Shown one piece after another: positions 48,852 through 59,822 of a stretch of 64,000 bases of DNA; within the stretch, counting starts at the first letter, position 1, and each line of letters starts with the position of its first letter. The DNA lies in NCBI RefSeq assembly GCF_000612845.1, contig NZ_CCAT010000007.1, positions 1 to 64,000 of the forward strand, in the 5' to 3' direction. The stretch is from Clostridium ihumii AP5 (lineage in GTDB: Bacteria; Bacillota; Clostridia; Clostridiales; Clostridiaceae). The notes beneath the pieces were generated by a model. The model was not told the origin of the DNA, ran no database searches, and saw nothing but the letters and a program-made list of their open reading frames with translations. Both the position numbers and the translations under genes were made by a program.

Positions 48852-51821
48852 TTAATTTTGTTCTTCATTTAAAATATCTGCTTCAGAATTGTTTTCTGTA
48901 TTTTCACCATCTTCACTTATGTTCTTTTGTTCATTTTTAGTGCCATTATTCGCTTTATTATCAGTTTTTTCTCCATTTTTTATTAGTTCTGGATATGCAA
49001 ATTGATAATTTGAATTTATTTTCAATAACTCATCACTAAAATATTGTTCATACACAGCTCTTGCTACTGGAGCAACACTTCCTCCATGTCCTCCATCAAA
49101 TACTATTACTGTAACCACAATTTCCGGATCATCATATGGCGCAAATCCAACATAAGTTGCATAAGATGTTCTTCCTAATGCATCTTGCTTTTCTTGGTTA
49201 AATGTAGAGGAACCTGTTTTACCTGCAATATCTATAGGGAATCCTTCAAATGCAGTAGCACCTGTTCCTTGTTCACCTCTTGTAGCTCTGAACATACCTT
49301 CTTTTATTGCATCAACATTTTCCTTTTTCATTTCAATTTTTTCTAAAAGTTTTGGTTCAATAACAGTTTCTTCTCCAGTTACTGGATCTATTATCTTATT
49401 TACCAATTGCATTTCATGCCTATTTCCTCCATTAACTAAAGTTGCTACATAATTAGTTAATTGAAGTGGTGTAAAGTTATTCATACCTTGACCTATAGAT
49501 GCATCATATGCGTTTGCTGCAGATTTTCTATTTGATATACAGTCTGCAATAGAGTAATTTATTGCTACTGTCATTCCATTTATATCTTTTTCAGTATAAC
49601 CTTTTTGTTTTAATTCTGATGAAGCATTTATAATATTTTTCAATAGACCTTCAGTAGTCTTTGCAATTTCTTCTTCTGGAGATTTTTTTTCTTTTTTCAT
49701 CTCTTCTTTTATGTAATCTATTAAAGCTGTCTTCTTTTCATTCAACTTAGCAATTTCTGCTTTTTCTTTATCTGTACCTTTTTCTTTTTTTCTAGTTATA
49801 TCAATTCCTTTATAATTTCCAGTACTTAAAGAGTTGTTACCAGCTTGCATGAATTCTGCTAATAAATTTACATATTCATTAGCAAATTTATTTTTACTTG
49901 ACTCATAGTTATAAACTTGACCAAAGTTTTCAGATATTTCTATTCCTGTAGATGCTTCTTTACCTGAACCCGGTTCCACACCTAATCCAAATTTCCATCC
50001 ATATTTAGCTATATAATCAAGTCCCTCTGAACTTTCATTTCCTTTTGCAAACAATCTATCTGCAACATCATAGAAGAAATAGTTACAAGAAACCTCCAAT
50101 GCCTTTTTAACATCTACATCTCCATGACTACCATGACTATCATTATAAATCCAACATGCACCATTATATGTGTCATATCTTTTATTATATTCGCCATTAT
50201 CATAAACTGTAGTATATGGATCAATTACTCCTTCTTCTAACCCAGCAATTGCAACTAACGGTTTAAAAATTGATCCAGGAGGAGTTAATGTAAGTGTTGC
50301 ATAATTATAAAATGGCTTTGGAAATATATCATATTTATCTTCTCTATTTCCATTATCATCTTTTGGAAACATTCTATCCATAAGAGTATTAACTCTATCA
50401 TTATAAGATAATGTACCAACCTCTTGTTCAGTTAAAACACCACTAACATTTGCTAATCCAAATTTTTCAATATACTCTCTTCCTTTTTTCTCTAAATTTG
50501 GACTAAAGTATTCATTAGATAATTCATCAGTTAATAATCCTGGAACAGTAAATATGTTTGGATCATATCCTGGTCTACTTGCCAATGCCAAAATCTTTCC
50601 TGTCTTAGCTTCCATAACTACAGCTGCACCTCTTGTTGCATTTCTAGGGTTAGTTATATTTCCACCACTACCATGCTGGCCCATGCCTCTTAATGTAGTC
50701 ATAGTGTCATCCAAAGACTTTTCTGCTACAGCTTGTATATTCTTATCTATATTAAGTTGTATAGTTTTCCCTGGATAAGCTTCCACTTCTCCAAGTGTTT
50801 TTACTTTTCTTCCTTGTTTATTTACTTCTATACTTTCTTGTCCCTTAGTACCTTTTAATATACTTTCAAAACTAGACTCTATTCCAGCAATACCTATACT
50901 ATCAGTACTTACATCATAACCTTTTTCCTCATATTTATCTTTTTGCCATGATGCTATTTTAGATGTATATCCTAAAAATGCAGAACCCAAATCTTTATTT
51001 GGATAATATCTCATAGGTTTAGTTTCTACTATTATACCTGGTAAATCTGGCTGCAATTGTTCAAATATGAAAGCAACATCCTTTGATAAATTAGTAGCTA
51101 TTTCTACAGGTTTATATCCAGAATAACTTTGCATTTTCATTGAATCTAAAACAACAAGGAATCTTCTTTTTTCAATCAAATTATATTTTTCATATTCCTT
51201 CTCATCTAATTTATATTGCTTTAATAATTCATTTAATACATCTTCAGCTGATATAGCTAAAATGGCATCATCTATTTCCTTTTTTTGAGAATCTGTAAGT
51301 TCTTCATCATTTTTATCTTTATACAATGTTTTTCTTACTATTTCATCAAATCCTCTATCTTTTTTAAATCTAAGTTCCATCCATCTTCTATTTTCTTCAT
51401 TTGTAGCTTTAAATTTAAAAGCTATATTATAAGATTCCTTATCATTAGTTTTTTCTTTTAAACTTACCGATATAGGAAATTCATCTACTATTGGAACTTT
51501 ATTTTGATCTAACTTTTGAAAAACTTTTTCCATTGTAGTTGCAAATTCTTCTTTACTTTCCGTTGTTTCAGAAAACATTAAAGTATAACTTTGAATACTA
51601 GTTGCTAAAACTTCTCCATTTTTATCTTTAATATCTCCTCTTGGTGCAACTTTAGAGACATTTTTATAATGCTTTTGGCTAGCTTCTTCTCTATATTCAT
51701 CAGCCATTACAATTTGTAAGTATAAAAGTCTAAACATTATAGCTGAAAATATCACCGCCATAGCAATAAAAAATACTGTATATCTAGAAACTTTTTTATC
51801 CTTCTTTTTGTTTTTCATCAT
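48852..51821 (-). CDS. mrdA: Penicillin-binding protein 2 (class B transpeptidase), copy 2
   Basis: A 989-residue class B PBP with the same layout as copy 1: anchor (YTVFFIAMAVIFSAIMFRLL), pedestal, SIFK with Ser at about residue 517, SCN about 61 residues further on, and KTG with Lys at about 868, then an acidic Asn-rich tail. Long stretches are identical between the copies; differences cluster in the tail, in the segment around DPVTGEETV, and just before KTG, where this copy lacks two residues (PIDIAGKTG against TEIGIAGKTG). It directly follows mreBCD, the ancestral place of mrdA, so I take this as the original copy. Confidence 0.92.
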   Translation of the reverse strand: MMKNKKKDKKVSRYTVFFIAMAVIFSAIMFRLLYLQIVMADEYREEASQKHYKNVSKVAPRGDIKDKNGEVLATSIQSYTLMFSETTESKEEFATTMEKVFQKLDQNKVPIVDEFPISVSLKEKTNDKESYNIAFKFKATNEENRRWMELRFKKDRGFDEIVRKTLYKDKNDEELTDSQKKEIDDAILAISAEDVLNELLKQYKLDEKEYEKYNLIEKRRFLVVLDSMKMQSYSGYKPVEIATNLSKDVAFIFEQLQPDLPGIIVETKPMRYYPNKDLGSAFLGYTSKIASWQKDKYEEKGYDVSTDSIGIAGIESSFESILKGTKGQESIEVNKQGRKVKTLGEVEAYPGKTIQLNIDKNIQAVAEKSLDDTMTTLRGMGQHGSGGNITNPRNATRGAAVVMEAKTGKILALASRPGYDPNIFTVPGLLTDELSNEYFSPNLEKKGREYIEKFGLANVSGVLTEQEVGTLSYNDRVNTLMDRMFPKDDNGNREDKYDIFPKPFYNYATLTLTPPGSIFKPLVAIAGLEEGVIDPYTTVYDNGEYNKRYDTYNGACWIYNDSHGSHGDVDVKKALEVSCNYFFYDVADRLFAKGNESSEGLDYIAKYGWKFGLGVEPGSGKEASTGIEISENFGQVYNYESSKNKFANEYVNLLAEFMQAGNNSLSTGNYKGIDITRKKEKGTDKEKAEIAKLNEKKTALIDYIKEEMKKEKKSPEEEIAKTTEGLLKNIINASSELKQKGYTEKDINGMTVAINYSIADCISNRKSAANAYDASIGQGMNNFTPLQLTNYVATLVNGGNRHEMQLVNKIIDPVTGEETVIEPKLLEKIEMKKENVDAIKEGMFRATRGEQGTGATAFEGFPIDIAGKTGSSTFNQEKQDALGRTSYATYVGFAPYDDPEIVVTVIVFDGGHGGSVAPVARAVYEQYFSDELLKINSNYQFAYPELIKNGEKTDNKANNGTKNEQKNISEDGENTENNSEADILNEEQN

Positions 51822-51833
51822 AATATCACTTTC

Positions 51834-52325
51834 CTAAAATTTCCATTCTTTTTTCATAAATTTTGTTTCTGAAAGTTTGTAAACATATCTATATGCTATA
51901 GCTGATAAAACCATATTATATATACTCACTAATAATACATTATAAGTATTCATTTTAATTTTTAATAAATAAAAAATTCCTAATATAAGAATTCCTTTAA
52001 ATAAACTAAGTAGTAATGTCATTATTATTGGCACAAATGATTTTTCCTTAAATATACTTTTTCCTATTATTGCAGCAATATAACATACTAGCATATTTAC
52101 TAACATGTTTATTCCAAAACCGTGAAAAAAATAAATATCCTGAAGAAACCCCGAAAACACACCTAACATAATAGCTTCTACTTCACCATTTATAATAGAA
52201 TAACATATCACAAATATAAATAATAAACTTGGATAAACAGATTTTATTGCAAAAAATGTAACAAAAGAATTATCCAATATAGTAAGTAATAATGTTATTC
52301 CTATTAACGTTAATACTTTTTTCAT
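51834..52325 (-). CDS. mreD: Rod shape-determining protein MreD
   Basis: A 163-residue protein with about five membrane helices (LTLIGITLLLTILDNSFVTF; SLLFIFVICYSIINGEVEAI; FGINMLVNMLVCYIAAIIG). It is recognised by the position after MreC and the hydrophobic profile. The ATG at 52325 has AGGTGA before it and is preferred over GTG 52334. It is part of the elongasome. Confidence 0.9.
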   Translation of the reverse strand: MKKVLTLIGITLLLTILDNSFVTFFAIKSVYPSLLFIFVICYSIINGEVEAIMLGVFSGFLQDIYFFHGFGINMLVNMLVCYIAAIIGKSIFKEKSFVPIIMTLLLSLFKGILILGIFYLLKIKMNTYNVLLVSIYNMVLSAIAYRYVYKLSETKFMKKEWKF

Positions 52326-52334
52326 ATCACTCAC

Positions 52335-53216
52335 CTAATATTTAACTTCCGTTGAATCTTTTGTATCTACTTTTTCTTGTGTATTTATTTTTTCTTTAGG
52401 TAGAACTATTAACACTTGTTCTAAGGAATTAAAATCTATGTTAGGTTTTATGATAGCACTTTTCATAACAGCCGCTTTATCTTCCCTAACCTCTAAAACT
52501 TTTCCAATTTCTATTCCTTTTGGATATACTCCACCTAATCCAGAAGTTAAAATAGTATCCCCTTCTTTTATATTAGAGTTAATAGAAAGTCCTGTTATTT
52601 CCGCTAAGAATTTGTCTTCACTACTTTTATATCCTTTTACTATTCCATCACTTTCTTTGGTAGATAAAACATGTCCTGCTACTGCTATATTTTCATTACA
52701 TAAAGTTTGAACTATACACCAATTACTTCCAACTGATGTAACTTGACCTACAAGTCCTGCTGATGTAACTACAACCATTTTTGTTGCTATTCCATCCTTG
52801 CTTCCCCTGTTTAATCTAAATCCATCTAAGAAATTTTGCCCACTCATGCCTACTATATCAGCACCAACATATTCATATTCAGATTTTGTATTTTTAAAAT
52901 TCAACTCTTTTCTAAGTCTTGCATTTTCATCTATTAGCATTTTATTTTGGGCTATAAGTCTATTAGCTTTATCACTTTCTTCTCTAAGTTTATCATTTTC
53001 TTTTTTAATATCTTTTATATTAAATATAAAGCTAAAAGAATCTTTAATCTTATTTCCTACATTATAAATAACACCTTCAACACTATTTAATGCCACTCCA
53101 ACACCATTTTCCACGAAAGACATATGTTCTCTTTGAACAGTATATCCAATAAGAAATAAAAAGCATACTGACAGTATTATTACTACTACTGCCAGTTTGT
53201 TTTTGAATTTATTCAC
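52335..53216 (-). CDS. mreC: Rod shape-determining protein MreC
   Basis: A 293-residue bitopic protein: membrane anchor (LAVVVIILSVCFLFLIGYTV), coiled coil around residues 65-105, and the beta-barrel MreC domain (EYVGADIVGMSGQNFLDGFR, LNRGSKDGIATKMVVVTSAG, then TSGLGGVYPKGIEIGKV). It links MreB to the periplasmic synthases. GTG start behind AGAGG; 2 bases after mreB. Confidence 0.95.
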   Translation of the reverse strand: MNKFKNKLAVVVIILSVCFLFLIGYTVQREHMSFVENGVGVALNSVEGVIYNVGNKIKDSFSFIFNIKDIKKENDKLREESDKANRLIAQNKMLIDENARLRKELNFKNTKSEYEYVGADIVGMSGQNFLDGFRLNRGSKDGIATKMVVVTSAGLVGQVTSVGSNWCIVQTLCNENIAVAGHVLSTKESDGIVKGYKSSEDKFLAEITGLSINSNIKEGDTILTSGLGGVYPKGIEIGKVLEVREDKAAVMKSAIIKPNIDFNSLEQVLIVLPKEKINTQEKVDTKDSTEVKY

Positions 53217-53218
53217 TT

Positions 53219-54933
<1,715 letters not shown>

Positions 54934-54947
54934 AAACTCACTCCCTT

Positions 54948-55523
54948 TTAAAGATTTACCCCCATCTCCTTCAAAGCTATGTTTAATCTATTTAAAGGCA
55001 ATCCTACAACACTATAGTAATCACCTTTAATTTCTTCTACAAATATTGCTGCTTTACCTTGTATGCCATAAGCTCCTGCTTTATCCATTGGTTCTTTTGT
55101 ATCTATATATTTTTGTATTTCAACATCTGTTAAATTAGAAAATTTAACTTTTGTACAAACTGCATCAGTTTTAATTTCTTTAGTTTTAGAATTTAAAACA
55201 ACTATTCCAGAATAAACCTCATGAACTTTTCCACTCAATTTTTTTATCATATTAAATGCATCTTCTTCATCTTTAGGCTTTAATAAGATTTCACCATTAA
55301 AATACACAATAGTATCACTTGCTATTATTATACTTTCTTTAGAAATTTTATTACAAACATCCATTGCTTTTCCCTTAGATATATCAATTACATAACTATT
55401 ACAGTTACCATTGAAAGATATTGAACTTTCATCAAAATCGCTAGTTATAATTTCAAACTCATCTGTGATAAGTTTTAAAAGTTCTTGTCTTCTTTGTGAT
55501 GAAGATGCTAATATTAAATCCAT
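54948..55523 (-). CDS. maf: Maf-family nucleotide pyrophosphatase
   Basis: A 191-residue Maf protein: [17 protein letters not shown] at the start, [15 protein letters not shown] in the middle, and the conserved [20 protein letters not shown] near residue 150. It hydrolyses non-canonical nucleotides such as dTTP/UTP analogues, with a house-cleaning and division-linked role. It is conserved beside radC and mreB. Confidence 0.95.
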   Translation of the reverse strand: MDLILASSSQRRQELLKLITDEFEIITSDFDESSISFNGNCNSYVIDISKGKAMDVCNKISKESIIIASDTIVYFNGEILLKPKDEEDAFNMIKKLSGKVHEVYSGIVVLNSKTKEIKTDAVCTKVKFSNLTDVEIQKYIDTKEPMDKAGAYGIQGKAAIFVEEIKGDYYSVVGLPLNRLNIALKEMGVNL

Positions 55524-55535
55524 TCAAGCTCACTC

Positions 55536-55796
55536 CTAATACTTTCTAAATAATATTATTGCCATTATTACGCATATTATAGACATTAGATTTAAGTTGA
55601 AGTTTAGTCCTAAAACTATGTTTATGACTTTTAAGTCCAAAACTATAGGTTCTTTAAGTCCTATAAAATACGACTTTCCTAAAAAATCTAAAAAGCCTAC
55701 ACTTTTACATAATACCTCCCCAATAAAGCTTCCAGAAATAGCTGCCAATAGTATAACAAATACATAATCTTTGGCCTTCTTATCTGAACTTTTCAA
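55536..55796 (-). CDS. Small membrane protein (DUF4321-like)
   Basis: An 86-residue protein with two or three hydrophobic segments (VFVILLAAISGSFIGEVLC; LNLMSIICVIMAIILFRKY) and an internal IGLKEPIVLDLKVINIVLGL stretch typical of DUF4321, which is found upstream of maf in clostridia. Starts at TTG behind GGGGG. Function unknown. Confidence 0.7.
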   Translation of the reverse strand: MKSSDKKAKDYVFVILLAAISGSFIGEVLCKSVGFLDFLGKSYFIGLKEPIVLDLKVINIVLGLNFNLNLMSIICVIMAIILFRKY

Positions 55797-56120
55797 GTTT
55801 TAATCCCCCATTTATAACTTTATCTTATATAGTTTATCATTTAATAGTATTATAAACAAGTATATAACAGTTATTTATAATTTTTTTGTACTTTTTGAAA
55901 TATGTAGTTGAATCCTGTAAAACTTGATTTATTATATTGTATTAAAATAGATTTTCACCCTGTAAATATAATTTTTTCTTTATAATTTAAATTAATTTAT
56001 AAATTTATTTTAAATTATAAATTAATACTTCATTTTAGTTACTTATATAGAATTCTAATCTAATATCTTATATTTTATAGTTTATACATTTATTAATCTG
56101 TACAATAAATTTTAAAAATA
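55797..56120. other. AT-rich intergenic region
   Basis: No gene or RNA is seen. The promoter of the maf-radC-mre operon probably lies toward its left end, but I cannot assign boxes. Long homopolymer-like A/T tracts dominate. Confidence 0.35.
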
Positions 56121-56191
56121 AAAACTGAAAACGATAAAATAATTTTATCACTATTTTATAGCAATTAAAGTATTTTATCGTTTTTCAGTTT
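56121..56191. repeat. Long inverted repeat downstream of the SPOR-domain gene
   Basis: Arms of about 21 bases (AAAACTGAAAACGATAAAAT and ATTTTATCGTTTTTCAGTTT) match with a single one-base insertion around a 30-base AT-rich centre that has a smaller stem of its own. It lies 40 bases after the SPOR gene and probably terminates it, though the loop is long for a simple terminator. Confidence 0.5.
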
Positions 56192-56231
56192 ATTTTAAAA
56201 TATTGAAATTATTACTTAATTTTAAATTGTT

Positions 56232-56987
56232 CTATTTATTTTCTATATCCTTAATTAAATTATATATAAATTTGCTCATTTCTCCGCCTTCATTTTTAGA
56301 TACTTCTTCTGGCAAAGAATTTATATGCTCTTCTATCTTCTTTACTTCATTATAGCATAGAGATTTTTCATCTACTTTTTCCAATTGACTTACCCACTTT
56401 TTTAATTCTCCTGTTTTTACTGATTTTATATTTGGTGCTTTCACATTACTAATTATTTCTATTTCAGCTTCTATAATTTTGCCAAGTTCCGCCATAGATA
56501 AATCTTTGTATTTTATTTCTTTTGTATTTTTACTGTGTTCTATTTTCATATCTGAAAGTTTTTTTGATTCCTTTTCATACTCTTCATTATTTTTTGATAC
56601 ACCATAATACACCTTAGTTATATCACCCTCATTAAGAATAAATGGGCAGCCTATACTCTGCAAATTTTTAACTACTTTATCTGCATTCTCCTTTACTTTA
56701 AATACTCCACATGGTATAAAAACAATTTCACTTTTTTCACTTTGTGTTACTTTTTCATTACTCTCTTCTTTTTTCTCAACATTTTCTTTTTTATTTTTAA
56801 CATCCTTTTGATTTTCTACACTTTCAATGTTAACTTTCTGATTATCTTTAACTTGAAGTTTTTTAAAGTCAAATTTATTCATAACTAAATAAGTAAACAA
56901 CAAAGCTATTATTATAACTACAATTAGATAAACCATTTTGGATTTTTTCTTATTTTTAGGTTTTACATTATATCTTGTGTACTTCAT
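56232..56987 (-). CDS. SPOR-domain membrane protein
   Basis: A 251-residue protein: one N-terminal membrane helix (MVYLIVVIIIALLFTYLVMN) after a basic stretch, a Lys/Glu/Asn linker, then a SPOR-like domain (FIPCGVFKVKENADKVVKNL, then GDITKVYYGVSKNNEEYEKE), and a helical C-terminal region. SPOR domains bind denuded peptidoglycan at the septum or spore cortex. No other enzyme domain is seen. GGGGG precedes the ATG. Confidence 0.75.
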   Translation of the reverse strand: MKYTRYNVKPKNKKKSKMVYLIVVIIIALLFTYLVMNKFDFKKLQVKDNQKVNIESVENQKDVKNKKENVEKKEESNEKVTQSEKSEIVFIPCGVFKVKENADKVVKNLQSIGCPFILNEGDITKVYYGVSKNNEEYEKESKKLSDMKIEHSKNTKEIKYKDLSMAELGKIIEAEIEIISNVKAPNIKSVKTGELKKWVSQLEKVDEKSLCYNEVKKIEEHINSLPEEVSKNEGGEMSKFIYNLIKDIENK

Positions 56988-57062
56988 TTTTTCTCCCCCC
57001 TCTTTTATTTTGTTTATTAAATTTATATTTTATTTTTTTTATATTATTACATTTTTAAATAA

Positions 57063-57099
57063 AAAAGCAGAAATAAAGTATTTCTTTATTTCTGCTTTT
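57063..57099 (-). terminator. Terminator of the NlpC/P60-like gene
   Basis: 16-bp perfect arms (AAAAGCAGAAATAAAG / CTTTATTTCTGCTTTT) around 5 bases, with a TTTTTTATTT tail on the minus strand. Confidence 0.88.
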
Positions 57100-57102
57100 G
57101 CT

Positions 57103-57702
57103 CTACTTATTTAAAAATCTTTTAGCTCCAACATATGCTCTTTTATAGTGTACATCTTCTAATGAAGTTATTACTATTCTTCCACTTTCTTTTTCAGCAT
57201 GAATAAATTTATTATCTCCTATATATATCCCAACATGCGATGCTTTATCATTCTTTTCTCTAAAAAAAACTAAATCGCCATCTTCTATTTCTTCTTTTTT
57301 GACAGTGATACCATTTTCCATTTGTGCTTTAATTGTATTTTCTATTTTTATTCCTGACTTATCATAAACATTAACAACAAATCCTATATCATCAAAACTA
57401 TTAGGTCCACACCCACCTATCATATACGGTAATCCTAATTTTGAAATTGCATTTTTTACAACTTCATTACTTTGTGAATTTTCATCTTCAGAAATTCCCC
57501 TAGAATAATTATTTATCTTCGTATATTTATCCAAAACTTTTATTGTTTTATCTGTAGTTATTGTTATTGTTTTTATATTTGTAACTTTTTTACTATCTGT
57601 CCATGTGTATGCATAAGTTTTTTCACTCAAAAATGCAGTCATAATTAAAAGTATCATAAATAAAGACGTTAAATATCTTTCCATACTTTTCCTCAACTTC
57701 AT
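57103..57702 (-). CDS. NlpC/P60-family protein lacking the catalytic cysteine
   Basis: A 199-residue exported protein. A signal-anchor segment (YLTSLFMILLIMTAFLSEKT) opens it; the NlpC/P60 domain covers residues about 83-199. Active enzymes read S-F-D-C-S-G-F at the active site; here the sequence is NSFDDIGFVVNVYDKSGI, so the nucleophile Cys and next Ser are Asp and Ile. The His box SHVGIYIGDNKFIHAE is intact, and a Cys appears 7 residues earlier in GGCGP. It is probably catalytically dead, perhaps a wall-binding or regulatory protein. AGGAGGT precedes the ATG and the frame is intact. Confidence 0.85.
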   Translation of the reverse strand: MKLRKSMERYLTSLFMILLIMTAFLSEKTYAYTWTDSKKVTNIKTITITTDKTIKVLDKYTKINNYSRGISEDENSQSNEVVKNAISKLGLPYMIGGCGPNSFDDIGFVVNVYDKSGIKIENTIKAQMENGITVKKEEIEDGDLVFFREKNDKASHVGIYIGDNKFIHAEKESGRIVITSLEDVHYKRAYVGAKRFLNK

Positions 57703-57910
57703 ATTTTACCTCCTAATATAAAATAAAACCATTTTATATTTCTAATTTAAAAACATTATAATTTATAAATAAAATCTAGTCAAATTCTATTTATTACTTT
57801 TTTTTTAATTTTTTCCGCAAAATACTAATTTGCAAATTTTTTTCCCTACTTAACTGCTACATTACTAAGCATCCAACATGAACTTGATTTATATATTTTT
57901 TCACAAAAAT

Positions 57911-58288
57911 TTAACTATAAATTATACTTAGCCTTATAATTTTTTTTACTACTTCCCTAGATTTAAGATAATTTATACCACTACACTCTAAAAATGAAAA
58001 TATTTCAGGATTATTCTTACTTATTCTATATTGAATTTTATCAACTTTTGAGAAATTCAAATTATCATCATAGTAATCATCAGAACTTTTAAATTCATTT
58101 TCAATAACTCCAGTTGATATTAACTTTGGTGCTCTTATATCATTTATAACAAAATTATTTATATCTATTTTTACAAGTCCATTAATATAATATAGTAACC
58201 ATATATTTTCCATTTGATCTAATAATTTTCTCTTATCATTTATATAATATGGTACAAATTCTATTTGATTAAAATTATCTAATTTCAT
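57911..58288 (-). CDS. Protein of unknown function (125 residues)
   Basis: The sequence is Asn/Asp/Ile-rich (opening KLDNFNQIEFVPYYINDKRK; WLLYYINGLVKIDINNFVIN in the middle) with no signal peptide or membrane segment. It has a good TATGGAGG site before the ATG and gaps on both sides, so it is probably monocistronic. No family recognised. Confidence 0.6.
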   Translation of the reverse strand: MKLDNFNQIEFVPYYINDKRKLLDQMENIWLLYYINGLVKIDINNFVINDIRAPKLISTGVIENEFKSSDDYYDDNLNFSKVDKIQYRISKNNPEIFSFLECSGINYLKSREVVKKIIRLSIIYS

Positions 58289-58399
58289 AACATATCCTCC
58301 ATATTTAACATTTTAAACTTTATTTTCATATTTTAATGTTATGATTATAAAATTAAATTTATGATAATATGAAGTATTATTATTTAATCATTTCTCTTA

Positions 58400-59380
58400 T
58401 TAAAATATATCTATTGAATCTCCTGCATTATCCTTTATTTTATCTATAGAGTGAATATATCTATTAGTTGTAGCTATATTCTTATGGCCTGCAAATTCTC
58501 TAACTTTTTCTATAGTTACTCCATTAGTTATAGCAATTGTTATAGCTGTATGCCTAGTTGAGTGAACTTTTAGCTTTTTATTTATTTTAGCATTAGAACA
58601 TATTTTTTTTATTATATAATTAAAGCTACTTGGATCTAATGGATTATCTTCATTGCTATTTTTAGAATGCCCTAAAAATAAATATTTTTCTCCATCATTT
58701 TCAAAACTTCTATTTGTTTTTCCAATATATTCATTTATATATTGATATACTTCTGGCTGAATTTTCACTAAATCTTTTTTATTTCCTTTTCTTGTTATGT
58801 GAATTACATCATATTCCCCATATTTATCTATATCTTTTATTTTTATATTTGTTATTTCTGATTTTCTTAATGCAGTAGTAAGTGCTAATGCAATCATTGC
58901 TCTATTCCTTAAACCTATTATATTATCCACTTCTATACTACTAATTAATATCCTGCATTCTTCTTTTGTTAAAAATTCTGTTTCTTTATTGTTTACAACT
59001 GGTTTTTCTTCCTTTAATGATGCAAATGGATTATATTTTATAATTTCAGTATTAGTATAATTATCTTTAAACTTTAAAAGCCATTTATATAATGAACTAA
59101 GAGATGATATTTTTCTATTGATGGTAGCAGAGGACATACCTATATTAGATAGATATACTATATATTTTTCAGCATCAAATATGTTTACTCTACGTATATC
59201 TTCTAAAGATATATCTTCAATATAACTAACATTAAAAAAATCCTTAATATCTCTTTCATAACTAATAGACGTATTCTTACTTCTATTAGCTTTTATTTCT
59301 AGAAAAGCTCTTATAAAATGTTTATTATCTAAACCTCTATTTGGTAAATTGGGATTTTTATACAAGTCTATTTTATTCAT
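58400..59380 (-). CDS. Xer-like tyrosine recombinase
   Basis: A 326-residue recombinase. The N-terminal SAM-like domain (NTSISYERDIKDFFNVSYIE) is followed by the catalytic domain: Arg in TTALRKSEITN, a Lys in ITRKGNKKDL, HxxR in HSTRHTAITIAI, GH in REFAGHKNIATTNRY, with the nucleophile in NRYIHS. Size and layout resemble XerC/XerD or the Firmicutes CodV type, but residues are divergent and it stands alone rather than beside a housekeeping partner. A 12-bp inverted repeat with 8-base centre, the geometry of a recombinase core site, lies just upstream. Confidence 0.88.
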   Translation of the reverse strand: MNKIDLYKNPNLPNRGLDNKHFIRAFLEIKANRSKNTSISYERDIKDFFNVSYIEDISLEDIRRVNIFDAEKYIVYLSNIGMSSATINRKISSLSSLYKWLLKFKDNYTNTEIIKYNPFASLKEEKPVVNNKETEFLTKEECRILISSIEVDNIIGLRNRAMIALALTTALRKSEITNIKIKDIDKYGEYDVIHITRKGNKKDLVKIQPEVYQYINEYIGKTNRSFENDGEKYLFLGHSKNSNEDNPLDPSSFNYIIKKICSNAKINKKLKVHSTRHTAITIAITNGVTIEKVREFAGHKNIATTNRYIHSIDKIKDNAGDSIDIF

Positions 59381-59401
59381 TTTATCAACCTTTCTAATAT
59401 A

Positions 59402-59433
59402 AATTTACAATTTAATCCTTGAAATTGTAAATT
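59402..59433. repeat. Recombinase-core-like inverted repeat upstream of the Xer-like gene
   Basis: Perfect 12-bp arms AATTTACAATTT and AAATTGTAAATT around an 8-base centre AATCCTTG, 21 bases before the recombinase start. The arms and spacer match the geometry of tyrosine recombinase core sites such as dif. A plain 5'-leader hairpin is the alternative. Confidence 0.45.
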
Positions 59434-59514
59434 CTATATAAAATTCTAAATTTGCATTATATTTAATTCTTCTAATTCAAAATTAGTATAACATTTATAT
59501 TTATTTTTTTAAAT

Positions 59515-59547
59515 AAAAAAGCTGCTAATAAAATTAGCAGCTTTTTT
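59515..59547 (-). terminator. Terminator of the aspC-ptsH unit
   Basis: GCTGCTAAT and ATTAGCAGC form a 9-bp stem with a 3-base loop, extended by A-T pairs, with TTTTTTATTT on the minus strand, directly after ptsH. T-rich on both strands. Confidence 0.9.
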
Positions 59548-59548
59548 A

Positions 59549-59806
59549 TTATTCCAAGCTTTGTAATAACTCGCAAATTTCTTCTAATGCTTTATTTTCA
59601 TCACTACCATTAGCTGTAATAATAACTTTTGAGTCCCTATTTACTCCTAATGATAATATTCCTATTAAACTTTTAGCATTAGCAGCTTTCCCATTATGTT
59701 CAATATCTACGTATGATTTAAATGACGAAGCTGTTCTAACTAACAATGTAGCTGGTCTGGCATGTAATCCTTGAGAGTTTTTTATGTCTATCTCTCTTGA
59801 TACCAC
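59549..59806 (-). CDS. ptsH: Phosphocarrier protein HPr
   Basis: An 85-residue HPr of the PTS sugar uptake system. With the start at GTG 59806 (behind GAGGTGA) the phosphorylated His is residue 15 (SQGLHARPAT) and the regulatory Ser is residue 46 (AANAKSLIG), exactly the standard numbering; the longer frame to 59815 is therefore not the start. Ser46 is the HPr kinase target, implying catabolite control. It lies directly after the aminotransferase gene; enzyme I is not nearby. Confidence 0.95.
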   Translation of the reverse strand: MVSREIDIKNSQGLHARPATLLVRTASSFKSYVDIEHNGKAANAKSLIGILSLGVNRDSKVIITANGSDENKALEEICELLQSLE

Positions 59807-59822
59807 AAGCGTCACCTCTTAA

